Assembly: GCF_022968795.1 (NCBI RefSeq)
Contig: NZ_JALJRB010000011.1
Coordinates: 62,001-126,000, forward strand
DNA length: 64,000 nucleotides
From: Desulfatitalea alkaliphila
Lineage (GTDB): Bacteria > Desulfobacterota > Desulfobacteria > Desulfobacterales > Desulfosarcinaceae
Direction: 5' to 3'
Shown in pieces: positions 27,007 to 35,062 of the stretch; position 1 is the first letter of the stretch, and the number at the start of each line of letters is the position of its first letter. The notes beneath the pieces are model-generated. The model saw only the letters and a list, made by a program, of their open reading frames with translations, did not search any database and was not told where the DNA came from. The translations under genes and the position numbers were made by a program.

Positions 27007-29193
27007 ATGGAAAGAACGCACCGAGGACACGTAAAATACATCAAGTATGCCATGTATGTGACGGTGATCGTGCTGATCAACATCGTCGCCACGGGGATCT
27101 TCTTTCGCATCGACTTGACCCGCAACCGGGTCTACTCGCTTTCGCCCATCAGCAAAGAGGTGGCGGCCACCCTCTCCGAGCCGCTGACCGTCAAGGTGTT
27201 CTTCTCACGGGATCTGCCCGCCCCCTACAACACCAACGCGCAGTACCTGCGCGACCTGCTCAACGAGTATGCCCAGCAAAACCCGCGCTTTTTCAAGGTG
27301 GACGTGTACAACGTGGGCGGCGAAGGCGCCGACGACCGGGACCTCACCAATCAACAGATTGCCCGCGATTACGGCATTCAACCGGTGCAGATCCAGATCG
27401 TCGAACGGGACGAACTCAAATTCCGGCAGGCTTACATGGGACTCGTCATGATCCACGGCGACATCGTGGAGCGGATCCCCACCATCAGCGACACCGACGG
27501 CCTGGAGTACCGGTTGACGACAACCATCCAAAAGCTGAATCACAAGGTGAGCGCCCTGCTGGCCCTGGACGAACCGGTCCAGGCCACCTTGGCGCTCTCC
27601 TCCGACCTCTACAAAATCGCACCCCTGATCGGCATCCAGGACCTGGAGCGCTATCCCGACCAGGTGCGCGCCGTGATCGAGGGCATGGGCGCCAAAACCT
27701 ATGACCGCCTCACTTTCGAGCGCATCGACCCCAGCACCCAACCCGCGGCGGCCGATCGGGTCGCCCGCACCGACCTGCAGCCGCTGCGCTGGGACAGCGC
27801 CCCTACGATGGGTGTCCAGGCCGGTGAAGGGGTGGTCGGCCTGCTGCTGCAATACAAGGATCAAATTCGCGAAATCCCCCTGCTGCGGGCGATCCGCGTA
27901 CCTCTTTTCGGCGACCAGTACCAACTCACCGAGGTGGAACTGATCGAGACTTTGGTCGCCACCCATCTGGAGCGGCTGATCGGCATCAACGAATCCCTCG
28001 GCTACCTGGCGGACTTCGGCACCCTGCCCCTCGGCGGCGGCCCCTTCGGCCCCCGGGGAGACGCCCTCAACAATTTCAGCACCCTGCTGGATCGCAGCTA
28101 CGCCGTCACCCCGGTTCATCTGCGCGAAGAACCCATTCCCGACGGGCTGCAGACCCTGGTCATCGCCCGACCCGGCGAAACCTTTTCCGACTACGATCTG
28201 TTCCAGATCGACCAGGCCCTGATGCGCGGCACCAACCTGGCCCTGTTCATCGACGCCTTCGAACAGCAACAACCGCGCCAACAACCCATGATGGCCCAGC
28301 AGATGCCGGTCCACGTGCCCCTGGACACCGGCCTGGAAAGGCTGCTGAACCATTACGGCGTGCACATCGAACGGGCCCTGGTGCTGGATGAAAAATGCTA
28401 CCGGCAGCGGTTGCCGCAACAACAGGGCGGCGGCGAACAACCCATCTACTTCGCCCCTGAAATCGAAAACCAACGCATCAACAAGGAATTGGACTATCTG
28501 CAAAACATCAAAGGATTGATCACCCTGGAGATTTCCCCCCTGACGCTGGATGCCGACCGCATCGCCGCCCAGGGGGTGACCGCCCACCAACTGTTCGCCT
28601 CCTCGGACCGCTCCTGGGAGATGCGCGACCGCATCATGCTCAACCCCATGTTCATCCAACCGCCCACCGCGGACCGGGAGATGGCCAGCCGCCCCCTGGC
28701 CTATCTGCTGGAAGGCGCCTTTTCCAGCTACTTCAAGGACAAACCCATACCCGCAAAGCCGGCGCCGGAAACGGACGCGGAGGCCGGCGGCGAAACGGAT
28801 GAAGCAAACGATGCGACCACGCCTGCCGTCGATGCACGACCGCCCATCATCAGCGAGACCGGTTTCCGTGAAACCGGGCGGCCGGCCAAAATCCTTCTGA
28901 TCGCGTCGTCCAAGATGATCACCGACCAATTGCTGGACGATGGCGGGCGGCATCCCAACAGCATGTTCATCCTGAACATGATCGATGCCCTGAACGGGCG
29001 CGAAGCGGTGGCGGTCATGCGCAGCAAGGAGCAGCAGTACAACCCCCTGGAACCCACCAGCGCAACGCTCAAAACCGCCATCAAAACCTTGAACGTGGCC
29101 GGCTTGCCCTTGCTGGTGGTGCTCTCCGGCCTGATCGTGTGGTGGTTGCGCCACCTGCGCAAAAAGCGTATCCAGACCCTTTTCCAAAAATAG
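27007..29193 (+). CDS. GldG-like ABC auxiliary protein
   Basis: 728 residues with one transmembrane helix near each end (about 15-35 and 695-715) and a large periplasmic part between. The start region (RIDLTRNRVYSLSPISKEVA, then LTVKVFFSRDLPAPYN) is characteristic of the GldG/DUF7088 type. The middle has a Rossmann-like DUF4350 section (DYDLFQIDQALMRGTNLALF) and a Q-rich stretch (QQQPRQQPMMAQQMP). A low-complexity acidic linker lies near residues 585-610. The family may help the ABC pair move or extract an envelope component; function unproven. Confidence 0.85.
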   Translation: MERTHRGHVKYIKYAMYVTVIVLINIVATGIFFRIDLTRNRVYSLSPISKEVAATLSEPLTVKVFFSRDLPAPYNTNAQYLRDLLNEYAQQNPRFFKVDVYNVGGEGADDRDLTNQQIARDYGIQPVQIQIVERDELKFRQAYMGLVMIHGDIVERIPTISDTDGLEYRLTTTIQKLNHKVSALLALDEPVQATLALSSDLYKIAPLIGIQDLERYPDQVRAVIEGMGAKTYDRLTFERIDPSTQPAAADRVARTDLQPLRWDSAPTMGVQAGEGVVGLLLQYKDQIREIPLLRAIRVPLFGDQYQLTEVELIETLVATHLERLIGINESLGYLADFGTLPLGGGPFGPRGDALNNFSTLLDRSYAVTPVHLREEPIPDGLQTLVIARPGETFSDYDLFQIDQALMRGTNLALFIDAFEQQQPRQQPMMAQQMPVHVPLDTGLERLLNHYGVHIERALVLDEKCYRQRLPQQQGGGEQPIYFAPEIENQRINKELDYLQNIKGLITLEISPLTLDADRIAAQGVTAHQLFASSDRSWEMRDRIMLNPMFIQPPTADREMASRPLAYLLEGAFSSYFKDKPIPAKPAPETDAEAGGETDEANDATTPAVDARPPIISETGFRETGRPAKILLIASSKMITDQLLDDGGRHPNSMFILNMIDALNGREAVAVMRSKEQQYNPLEPTSATLKTAIKTLNVAGLPLLVVLSGLIVWWLRHLRKKRIQTLFQK

Positions 29194-29202
29194 CGCGAGG
29201 GA

Positions 29203-30195
29203 GTGTACATGAAGTTCAGAAAGATTGAATTCGTTCTGCTTGCAGTGGTCATCCTCACCCTGGTCCTTTACCTGGTGCTGCGTTCCGGCGGCGATCCGGC
29301 GCGGGGCCTGCCCCAGCCGGCGGCTTCGGACAGCGGCGGTATCGACCGGTTGGTGGTTGCAAAGGGGAACGAACCGCCCATGACCTTGGAAAAAAGGGGA
29401 GAACGCTGGTTCGTCGGACCCCGCGCCTATCCCGCCGACAGGGCCGCCGTCAACAACATGGTCAAGGCCGCCGCGGATCTCACCCTGACCGCCCTGGTAT
29501 CGGAATCTCGCAGCTATGAACGCTATGGATTGACCCCCGAGGAGCGGATCACGGTGCAGGCCTTTCAGGGCGATGCCCGGGTGCGGGATTTTGTCATCGG
29601 CAAACCGGCCCCCACCCAGCAGCACACCTTCGTCCTGCTGGCCGACGATCCCAATGTTTATCACGCCCGCGGCCAGATCGTGCGCACCTTCGACCGCACC
29701 GTCGCAAGCTTGCGGGACCGCACGGTGTTCGATTTCGACCGTGACCGGGTGCACACCATCGCCCTGAGCCGTGCCGATGCGACAAGTGTGTTGCAACTGC
29801 AACCCGTTGACGATGGGACCACCTCGGAAGATCGGAACGATCCCGGTGTCGGCGGCGGCCCCCCGGTCCATAAGGCGTGGCAGGACGCCCAAGGCCGCAC
29901 CGTGGACCAGGAAGCCGTCACCCGATTGCTGGAGGGCATGGCCCGCCTGCAGTGCGACAGCTACCTGGACGACGCGGCGGTGGAAAGGCTCGTGGCCCCC
30001 CGTTGGCAGATCACCTTCGAGAGCCCCGACGGCAATTTCACCCTGATGGTGTTCGCGTCCGACGCGGAACCCCAACTGTCGGAAGACAAAGTACCGGCCA
30101 TGGCCTCCACCAACGATTACGCCTTCGCCCTGGACGCCACGCGCGTCGAACAATACGAAACCGCGCTGGACGCACTCCTGGCCGGCGATCAATAG
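29203..30195 (+). CDS. DUF4340 protein
   Basis: 330 residues: one N-terminal transmembrane anchor (FVLLAVVILTLVLYLVL) followed by a periplasmic part with DUF4340-like repeats (RYGLTPEERITVQAF, LRDRTVFDFDRDRVHTIAL). It is the last gene of the ABC operon, nine bases after the GldG-like gene, and its partnership with GldG is conserved across many phyla. No catalytic residues can be proposed. Confidence 0.82.
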   Translation: MYMKFRKIEFVLLAVVILTLVLYLVLRSGGDPARGLPQPAASDSGGIDRLVVAKGNEPPMTLEKRGERWFVGPRAYPADRAAVNNMVKAAADLTLTALVSESRSYERYGLTPEERITVQAFQGDARVRDFVIGKPAPTQQHTFVLLADDPNVYHARGQIVRTFDRTVASLRDRTVFDFDRDRVHTIALSRADATSVLQLQPVDDGTTSEDRNDPGVGGGPPVHKAWQDAQGRTVDQEAVTRLLEGMARLQCDSYLDDAAVERLVAPRWQITFESPDGNFTLMVFASDAEPQLSEDKVPAMASTNDYAFALDATRVEQYETALDALLAGDQ

Positions 30196-30227
30196 TCCCC
30201 GATCCTGATAGCGACAGCGAATTCGAT

Positions 30228-30282
30228 TTGCAATTTCCGCCCGATGGGTTCAGAATAGACATGTTCGGACCCATTCGGGCGG
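30228..30282 (+). promoter_or_regulatory. Candidate gcv promoter overlapping a near-perfect hairpin
   Basis: TTGCAA (30228-30233), 17 bases and CAGAAT (30251-30256) resemble a promoter. They overlap an inverted repeat, CCGCCCGATGGGTTC (30237-30251) against GACCCATTCGGGCGG (30268-30282), with one bulge. It may be an operator or, if transcribed from further upstream, a leader hairpin. I looked for a glycine riboswitch and could not match one. Confidence 0.35.
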
Positions 30283-30331
30283 GGTGTTCCATGCGCCCCG
30301 GCCATTTACCCCCGTCAGTGAGGAGGCCTGG

Positions 30332-30730
30332 ATGAAGGATATCGAGGAGCTGCAGTTTCCCGACGATGTGCGTTACAGCAAAGATCACGAGTGGGCACGC
30401 CCCGAAGGGGATCTCTTTGTAGTGGGCATCAGCGACTACGCCCAGGATCAACTGGGCGACATCGTATTTGTCGAACTGCCCGAAACCGGCCGCGAGCTGC
30501 AGCAGAACGAGGAGTTCGGCTCGGTGGAGTCGGTCAAAGCGGTCTCCGAGCTGTTCGCCCCCCTGGCCGGAACGGTGATGGAAGTCAATGGGGCGCTGGA
30601 CGACGCCCCCGAAAAGGTCAACCAGGAACCGTACAGCGATGGCTGGATGATGAAGATCAAGCCCGCCGACAAAGCAGACTTCGAAGCGCTCATGGATCGG
30701 GACGCTTACCTGGCCATGCTCAAGGGGTGA
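30332..30730 (+). CDS. gcvH: Glycine cleavage system H protein
   Basis: 132 residues from the ATG at 30332 (GAGGAGG five bases ahead). It carries the aminomethyl group on a lipoyl arm between the P, T and L proteins. The lipoylated residue is K69 in SVESVKAVSE. Surrounding motifs SKDHEWAR, GISDYAQDQLGDIVFVELP and EPYSDGWMMKI are those of GcvH. The gene's stop is almost fused to gcvPA. Confidence 0.96.
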   Translation: MKDIEELQFPDDVRYSKDHEWARPEGDLFVVGISDYAQDQLGDIVFVELPETGRELQQNEEFGSVESVKAVSELFAPLAGTVMEVNGALDDAPEKVNQEPYSDGWMMKIKPADKADFEALMDRDAYLAMLKG

Positions 30731-30735
30731 ACGCA

Positions 30736-32070
30736 GTGCGTTTTCTTCCCCACACCGAGGCGGACATCGACGCCATGCTGGCAGCCGTGGGTTGCAAGGA
30801 CCTGGCGGCGCTGTTCGACGACATCCCCGCCGACTGCCGGCCCGCCCAACCCTTGCACCTGCCGCCGGGGCTCAGCGAGTGGGCCCTGAACCGGCACATG
30901 GAAAACCTGGCCGCTGAAACAGCCACCGGCCCCGGCTACGACATTTTTCTGGGTGCGGGCAGCTACGATCATTACATTCCCGAAACCGTCCAGCAACTGC
31001 TGCGGCGGGGGGAACTGGCCACCGCCTACACGCCTTATCAGCCGGAAGTAAGCCAGGGCACCCTGCAAGCCATCTACGAATACCAGACCCTCACGGCGCG
31101 CCTGCTGGGCATGGAGGCGGCCAACGCCTCGGTCTACGACGGCGCCTCGGCTTTGGCCGAAGCACTGCTCATGGCCGTGCGCATCACCAAACGGCGCCTT
31201 GTGGCCATTTCCCGGGCGATACACCCCCATTACCGCCATGTGGTGGCCACCTACCTGCGGCCCACCGGTCTGGACATCATCGAGCTGCCCTACGGCCCGG
31301 ACGGCCGCACCGATTTGAACCCCTTGGACGATGCCCGCGAACCGGCGGCCGTGGCCGTGCAGTCGCCCAACTTTTTCGGTTGCATCGAGGATCTGGCCGC
31401 CGCGGCCGAAGCGGCCCATGGCGATCCCGCCACCTTACTGGTGGCCGCCTTCACCGAACCGTTGGCCTTCGGTCTCTATCCTTCTCCGGGCGCCCTGGGC
31501 GCCGATATTGTTTGCGGCGAAGGACAGAGCCTGGGCATTGCGCGCAGCTTCGGCGGCCCCGGACTGGGAATGTTCGCCTGCCGCAACGCGCACCTGCGGG
31601 CCATGCCGGGACGGCTGGTCGGAAAGACCGTGGACGCCGACGGCCGCCGCGGTTTCGTGCTCACCCTGGCCACCCGCGAACAGCACATCCGGCGCGAACG
31701 GGCCACCTCCAACATCTGCACCAACCAGGGGTTGTGCGCCACCGCCGCCGCCATGTACATGGCCTCCCTGGGCGGCACCGGCATCCGCGCCCTGGCGCGC
31801 CTCAATTACGACAAGGCCGGTTATCTGCAAACCGCGCTGCGCAACGCCGGCGTCGCCTTGCCTTTCAGCGCGCCGGTGTTCAACGAATTCGTCATGCAAC
31901 TGCCGCCCGGCTCGGAGGCCGTTTATCGCCGCCTGCTGGAACGCCGCATCGTCGCCGGGTTGCCCCTGGCGCCGTTCTACCCGGAACTGGCCGACCACTA
32001 CCTGCTGTGCGTCACCGAAACCACGGACAAGGCGGCACTGGATCGACTGGTGGCGGAGGTGTCTTCATGA
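30736..32070 (+). CDS. gcvPA: Glycine dehydrogenase (decarboxylating) subunit 1
   Basis: 444 residues, starting at a GTG (30736) that reads VRFLPHTEADIDAML, matching the normal N-terminus, with AAGGGG eight bases ahead; a GTG at 30727 is the alternative. It is the N-terminal half of the split P protein that decarboxylates glycine. Motifs include TAYTPYQPEVSQGTLQAIYE, NASVYDGASALAEA, GEGQSLG and TSNICTNQGLCATAA. It ends in an ATGA overlap with gcvPB, as expected for subunits made in equal amounts. Confidence 0.95.
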   Translation: MRFLPHTEADIDAMLAAVGCKDLAALFDDIPADCRPAQPLHLPPGLSEWALNRHMENLAAETATGPGYDIFLGAGSYDHYIPETVQQLLRRGELATAYTPYQPEVSQGTLQAIYEYQTLTARLLGMEAANASVYDGASALAEALLMAVRITKRRLVAISRAIHPHYRHVVATYLRPTGLDIIELPYGPDGRTDLNPLDDAREPAAVAVQSPNFFGCIEDLAAAAEAAHGDPATLLVAAFTEPLAFGLYPSPGALGADIVCGEGQSLGIARSFGGPGLGMFACRNAHLRAMPGRLVGKTVDADGRRGFVLTLATREQHIRRERATSNICTNQGLCATAAAMYMASLGGTGIRALARLNYDKAGYLQTALRNAGVALPFSAPVFNEFVMQLPPGSEAVYRRLLERRIVAGLPLAPFYPELADHYLLCVTETTDKAALDRLVAEVSS

Positions 32071-33512
32071 ACGACAAGGTCCGCAAGCCGTCGGCGGAGC
32101 CGTTGCTCTGGGAAATGGGCGCCCGGGGGCGCCTGGCCTTCTCCCTGCCCGAGCGGGACGTGCCCGAACACCCGCTGGACCCGGCCCTGGCCGGCGAAGG
32201 CCCCGATTTCCCCGACTTGAGCGAACCGGAAATCGTGCGCCACTACACCCGCCTGAGTCAATGGAACATGGCCGTGGACACCACCATGTACCCCTTGGGC
32301 TCCTGCACCATGAAGTACAACCCCAAAACCAACGATCGGCAGGCCGCCCTGCCGGGCATTGCCGGGGCCCACCCCCTGCTGCCGCCCCCGTTAAGCCAGG
32401 GGCTGTTGCGCCTGATGTTCGAATTGGAGCAATTTTTGGCCGCCATCACCGGCCTGCCGGCGGTCACCCTGCAACCGGCCGCCGGGGCCCAGGGCGAACT
32501 GACCGGCATGTTGATCTTCCACGCCTATCACGGCGACCAGGGACGCCGGCGCACCAAGATCCTGATTCCCGACACGGCCCACGGCACCAATCCGGCCAGC
32601 GCCACCTTGTGCGGCTTCACCGCCGTGGCGGTGCCCTCGGGCCCCGACGGTATCCTGGAACCGGAAGCTGTGGCGCGGCGCATGGACGCGGACACCGCCG
32701 GCATCATGGTCACCAACCCCAACACCCTGGGGCTTTTCGAGAGCCACATCCGTGAAGTGGCCGACATCGTCCACGCCAAAGGGGGACTGGTCTACGCCGA
32801 CGGCGCCAACATGAACGCCGTCATGGGGCAAGTGGACATGGGCGCCATGGGGGTGGATGTGCTGCACCTCAACCTGCACAAAACCTTCTCCACGCCCCAC
32901 GGCGGCGGCGGCCCCGGCGCCGGACCGGTCTGCGTCAGCGCCGCGCTGGCCCCCTATCTGCCCGTACCGCGGGTGGTGCTAACGGCCGACGGTTTCACCT
33001 GGAGCGACGACTTTCCCCGCACCATCGGCCGGCTGCACGCCTTTTACGGCAACTTCGGCATCCTGGTGCGGGCCTACAGTTACATCTTGAGCCTGGGCGC
33101 CGACCTGACACGGATCAGCCCGCTGGCGGTGCTCAACGCCAACTACATCCGCGCCGGCCTGCGCAACCACTACCATTTGCCCTACGACCGGCCTTGCATG
33201 CACGAGTGCGTTTTCAGCGACAAGCATCAGCAAGCCCATAAAGTGACCGCCCTGGACATTGCCAAGCGACTGATCGACTTCGGCTTCCATCCGCCCACCA
33301 TCTATTTTCCCCTGGTGGTGCCCGGCGCCCTGATGATCGAGCCCACGGAGACCGAAACCAAGGAGACCTTGGACCGCTTCATCGCCGCCATGCAAGCCAT
33401 CGCCGCAGAAGCGGTCGAAGATCCCGAACGCTTGCGGCAGGCGCCGCTGCACGCTCACCGGCGCCGCCTGGACGAAGTACAAGCGGCACGCAAACCGTGC
33501 CTGACCGGATAA
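32067..33512 (+). CDS. gcvPB: Glycine dehydrogenase (decarboxylating) subunit 2
   Basis: 481 residues. This half carries pyridoxal phosphate on K272 in HLNLHKTFSTPHGGGGPG. Other family motifs are YPLGSCTMKYNPK, LQPAAGAQGELTGML, DTAHGTNPASA and YADGANMNAVMG. It forms the P protein with GcvPA. The T protein gene (gcvT) is not in the window; the E3 for this system would be the lpd product at 5534-6946 or another copy. Confidence 0.96.
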   Translation: MNDKVRKPSAEPLLWEMGARGRLAFSLPERDVPEHPLDPALAGEGPDFPDLSEPEIVRHYTRLSQWNMAVDTTMYPLGSCTMKYNPKTNDRQAALPGIAGAHPLLPPPLSQGLLRLMFELEQFLAAITGLPAVTLQPAAGAQGELTGMLIFHAYHGDQGRRRTKILIPDTAHGTNPASATLCGFTAVAVPSGPDGILEPEAVARRMDADTAGIMVTNPNTLGLFESHIREVADIVHAKGGLVYADGANMNAVMGQVDMGAMGVDVLHLNLHKTFSTPHGGGGPGAGPVCVSAALAPYLPVPRVVLTADGFTWSDDFPRTIGRLHAFYGNFGILVRAYSYILSLGADLTRISPLAVLNANYIRAGLRNHYHLPYDRPCMHECVFSDKHQQAHKVTALDIAKRLIDFGFHPPTIYFPLVVPGALMIEPTETETKETLDRFIAAMQAIAAEAVEDPERLRQAPLHAHRRRLDEVQAARKPCLTG

Positions 33513-33518
33513 CGCGCC

Positions 33519-34211
33519 ATGCCTCCCGCATACCTGCTCGATCTGCCCGCCACCCCTTACGCCGAGGCCCTCGCCATGCAAAGGGCGGCCGCGGCCGCGC
33601 GCCGTGACGGAAGGCTGGATCGCGATCTGATCATCCTCGTGGAACACCCGCCGGTTTTCACCTTGGGACGCCGCGGCGGCCGCGAGAACCTGCTGATCAC
33701 CGCATCGGAACTCCGAACCAAGGGCATTGCGGTGATCCCGGTGGAACGCGGCGGCGACATCACCTACCACGGCCCCGGTCAACTGGTGGTCTATCCCCTG
33801 ATCGACCTCAATGCCGCCGCCATCCGCGTGGTGGATTTGGTGACCGCCCTGGAGGCGGCCATGGTGCAGACCGCGGCCCATTGGGGCGTGACGGCCCGGG
33901 GCGACACCGTGCACCGCGGCGCCTGGGTGGGCTCCCGCAAGTTGGGCAGCGTGGGCATCACCGTGCGCCGGGGGGTCAGCTTCCATGGCCTGGCCCTTAA
34001 CGCCACCACCGATCTGACCCCCTTCGATTGGATCAACCCTTGCGGCATCCAGGCCTGCCGGATGACCAGCCTGGCCCGGGAAACCGACCGGCCGGTGGAC
34101 ATGGCAAAGGTGCGCCGCCGAATGGCCGACCATCTGGGCCGACTGCTGCGTCTGCCGCTTACGTCCGCCACTCTGGAAGATTTGGCCCCCATGGTGCGGG
34201 AGGCGGCATGA
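33519..34211 (+). CDS. lipB: Lipoyl(octanoyl) transferase
   Basis: 230 residues. It moves octanoyl groups from acyl carrier protein to the lipoyl domains of GcvH and SucB. Motifs are EHPPVFTLGRRGG, RGGDITYHGPGQLVVYP, the catalytic lysine in SRKLGSVGI with VSFHGLALN, and the catalytic cysteine in INPCGIQ. It starts six bases after gcvPB and overlaps lipA by four bases, placing lipoate assembly in the same operon as its substrate proteins. Confidence 0.95.
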   Translation: MPPAYLLDLPATPYAEALAMQRAAAAARRDGRLDRDLIILVEHPPVFTLGRRGGRENLLITASELRTKGIAVIPVERGGDITYHGPGQLVVYPLIDLNAAAIRVVDLVTALEAAMVQTAAHWGVTARGDTVHRGAWVGSRKLGSVGITVRRGVSFHGLALNATTDLTPFDWINPCGIQACRMTSLARETDRPVDMAKVRRRMADHLGRLLRLPLTSATLEDLAPMVREAA

Positions 34212-35062
34212 GCACCCCATTGCCCAAACCGCCCTGGCTGCGCATCCGTTTTCCCAGCGGCCCCCAATACGAACGCACCCGCCGGTTGCTGCGCGGCGGT
34301 CGGCTGCACACCGTCTGCCAGGAAGCGTGCTGCCCCAACATGTTCGAATGTTTCGCCCACCAGACCGCCACCTTCTTGATTCTGGGCGATCACTGCACTC
34401 GCGGCTGCACCTTCTGCGCGGTCAAAGGCGGCCCCACCGCACCGCCAGACCCCGACGAACCGCGACGGGTGGCCCGCGCCGCTGCCGACTTGGCCCTGGA
34501 TTATGTGGTGCTCACCTCGGTCACCCGCGACGACCTGCCCGACGGCGGCGCCGCCCATTTCGCGGCCACCATCCAGGCCCTGCGGGAAAACATCGACAAA
34601 GTGCGCGTGGAGGTGCTGATCCCCGACTTCCAAGGCGATGCCCAAGCCCTGCGCACCGTTCTGGCGGCCCGGCCGGACGTGCTCAACCACAACCTGGAAA
34701 CCGTGCCACGGCTCTACGCCGAAGTGCGCCCCCAAGCCGGCTACCGCCGCTCCTTGGAACTGTTGCGCAACGCCGCCGACCATGTCCCGGCCATTTTCAC
34801 CAAATCGGGGCTCATGCTGGGCCTGGGGGAAAGCGACCCCGAGATCGAAGCGGTCCTCGCCGACCTGCGCCGGGCTCGCTGTCGCATTCTGACCCTGGGC
34901 CAGTACCTGCAGCCCTCCCCCGCCCACCACGCCGTGGCCCGTTACATCCCGCCGGAGCAGTTCGCCGCCTGGCGCCAAAAGGCGCTGAACATGGGTTTCA
35001 GCACCGTTGCCGCCGGACCGTTCGTGCGCAGCTCCTATAAAGCCAAAGAAAGTTTTCAATAA
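34208..35062 (+). CDS. lipA: Lipoyl synthase
   Basis: 284 residues. The radical SAM enzyme inserts two sulfurs into the octanoyl group. The auxiliary cluster cysteines C37, C42 and C48 lie in CQEACCPNMFEC, and the SAM cluster C63, C67 and C70 in HCTRGCTFC. LNHNLETVPRLYAEVRP and KSGLMLGLGE are also typical, and the end reads GPFVRSSYKAKE. Its stop overlaps the next start (TAATG). Confidence 0.96.
   Translation: MSTPLPKPPWLRIRFPSGPQYERTRRLLRGGRLHTVCQEACCPNMFECFAHQTATFLILGDHCTRGCTFCAVKGGPTAPPDPDEPRRVARAAADLALDYVVLTSVTRDDLPDGGAAHFAATIQALRENIDKVRVEVLIPDFQGDAQALRTVLAARPDVLNHNLETVPRLYAEVRPQAGYRRSLELLRNAADHVPAIFTKSGLMLGLGESDPEIEAVLADLRRARCRILTLGQYLQPSPAHHAVARYIPPEQFAAWRQKALNMGFSTVAAGPFVRSSYKAKESFQ

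Noticed and set aside
30196-30331. Glycine riboswitch ahead of gcvH
   Set aside because: The 136-base gap is short and I could not find the conserved aptamer cores; only a simple hairpin is visible.
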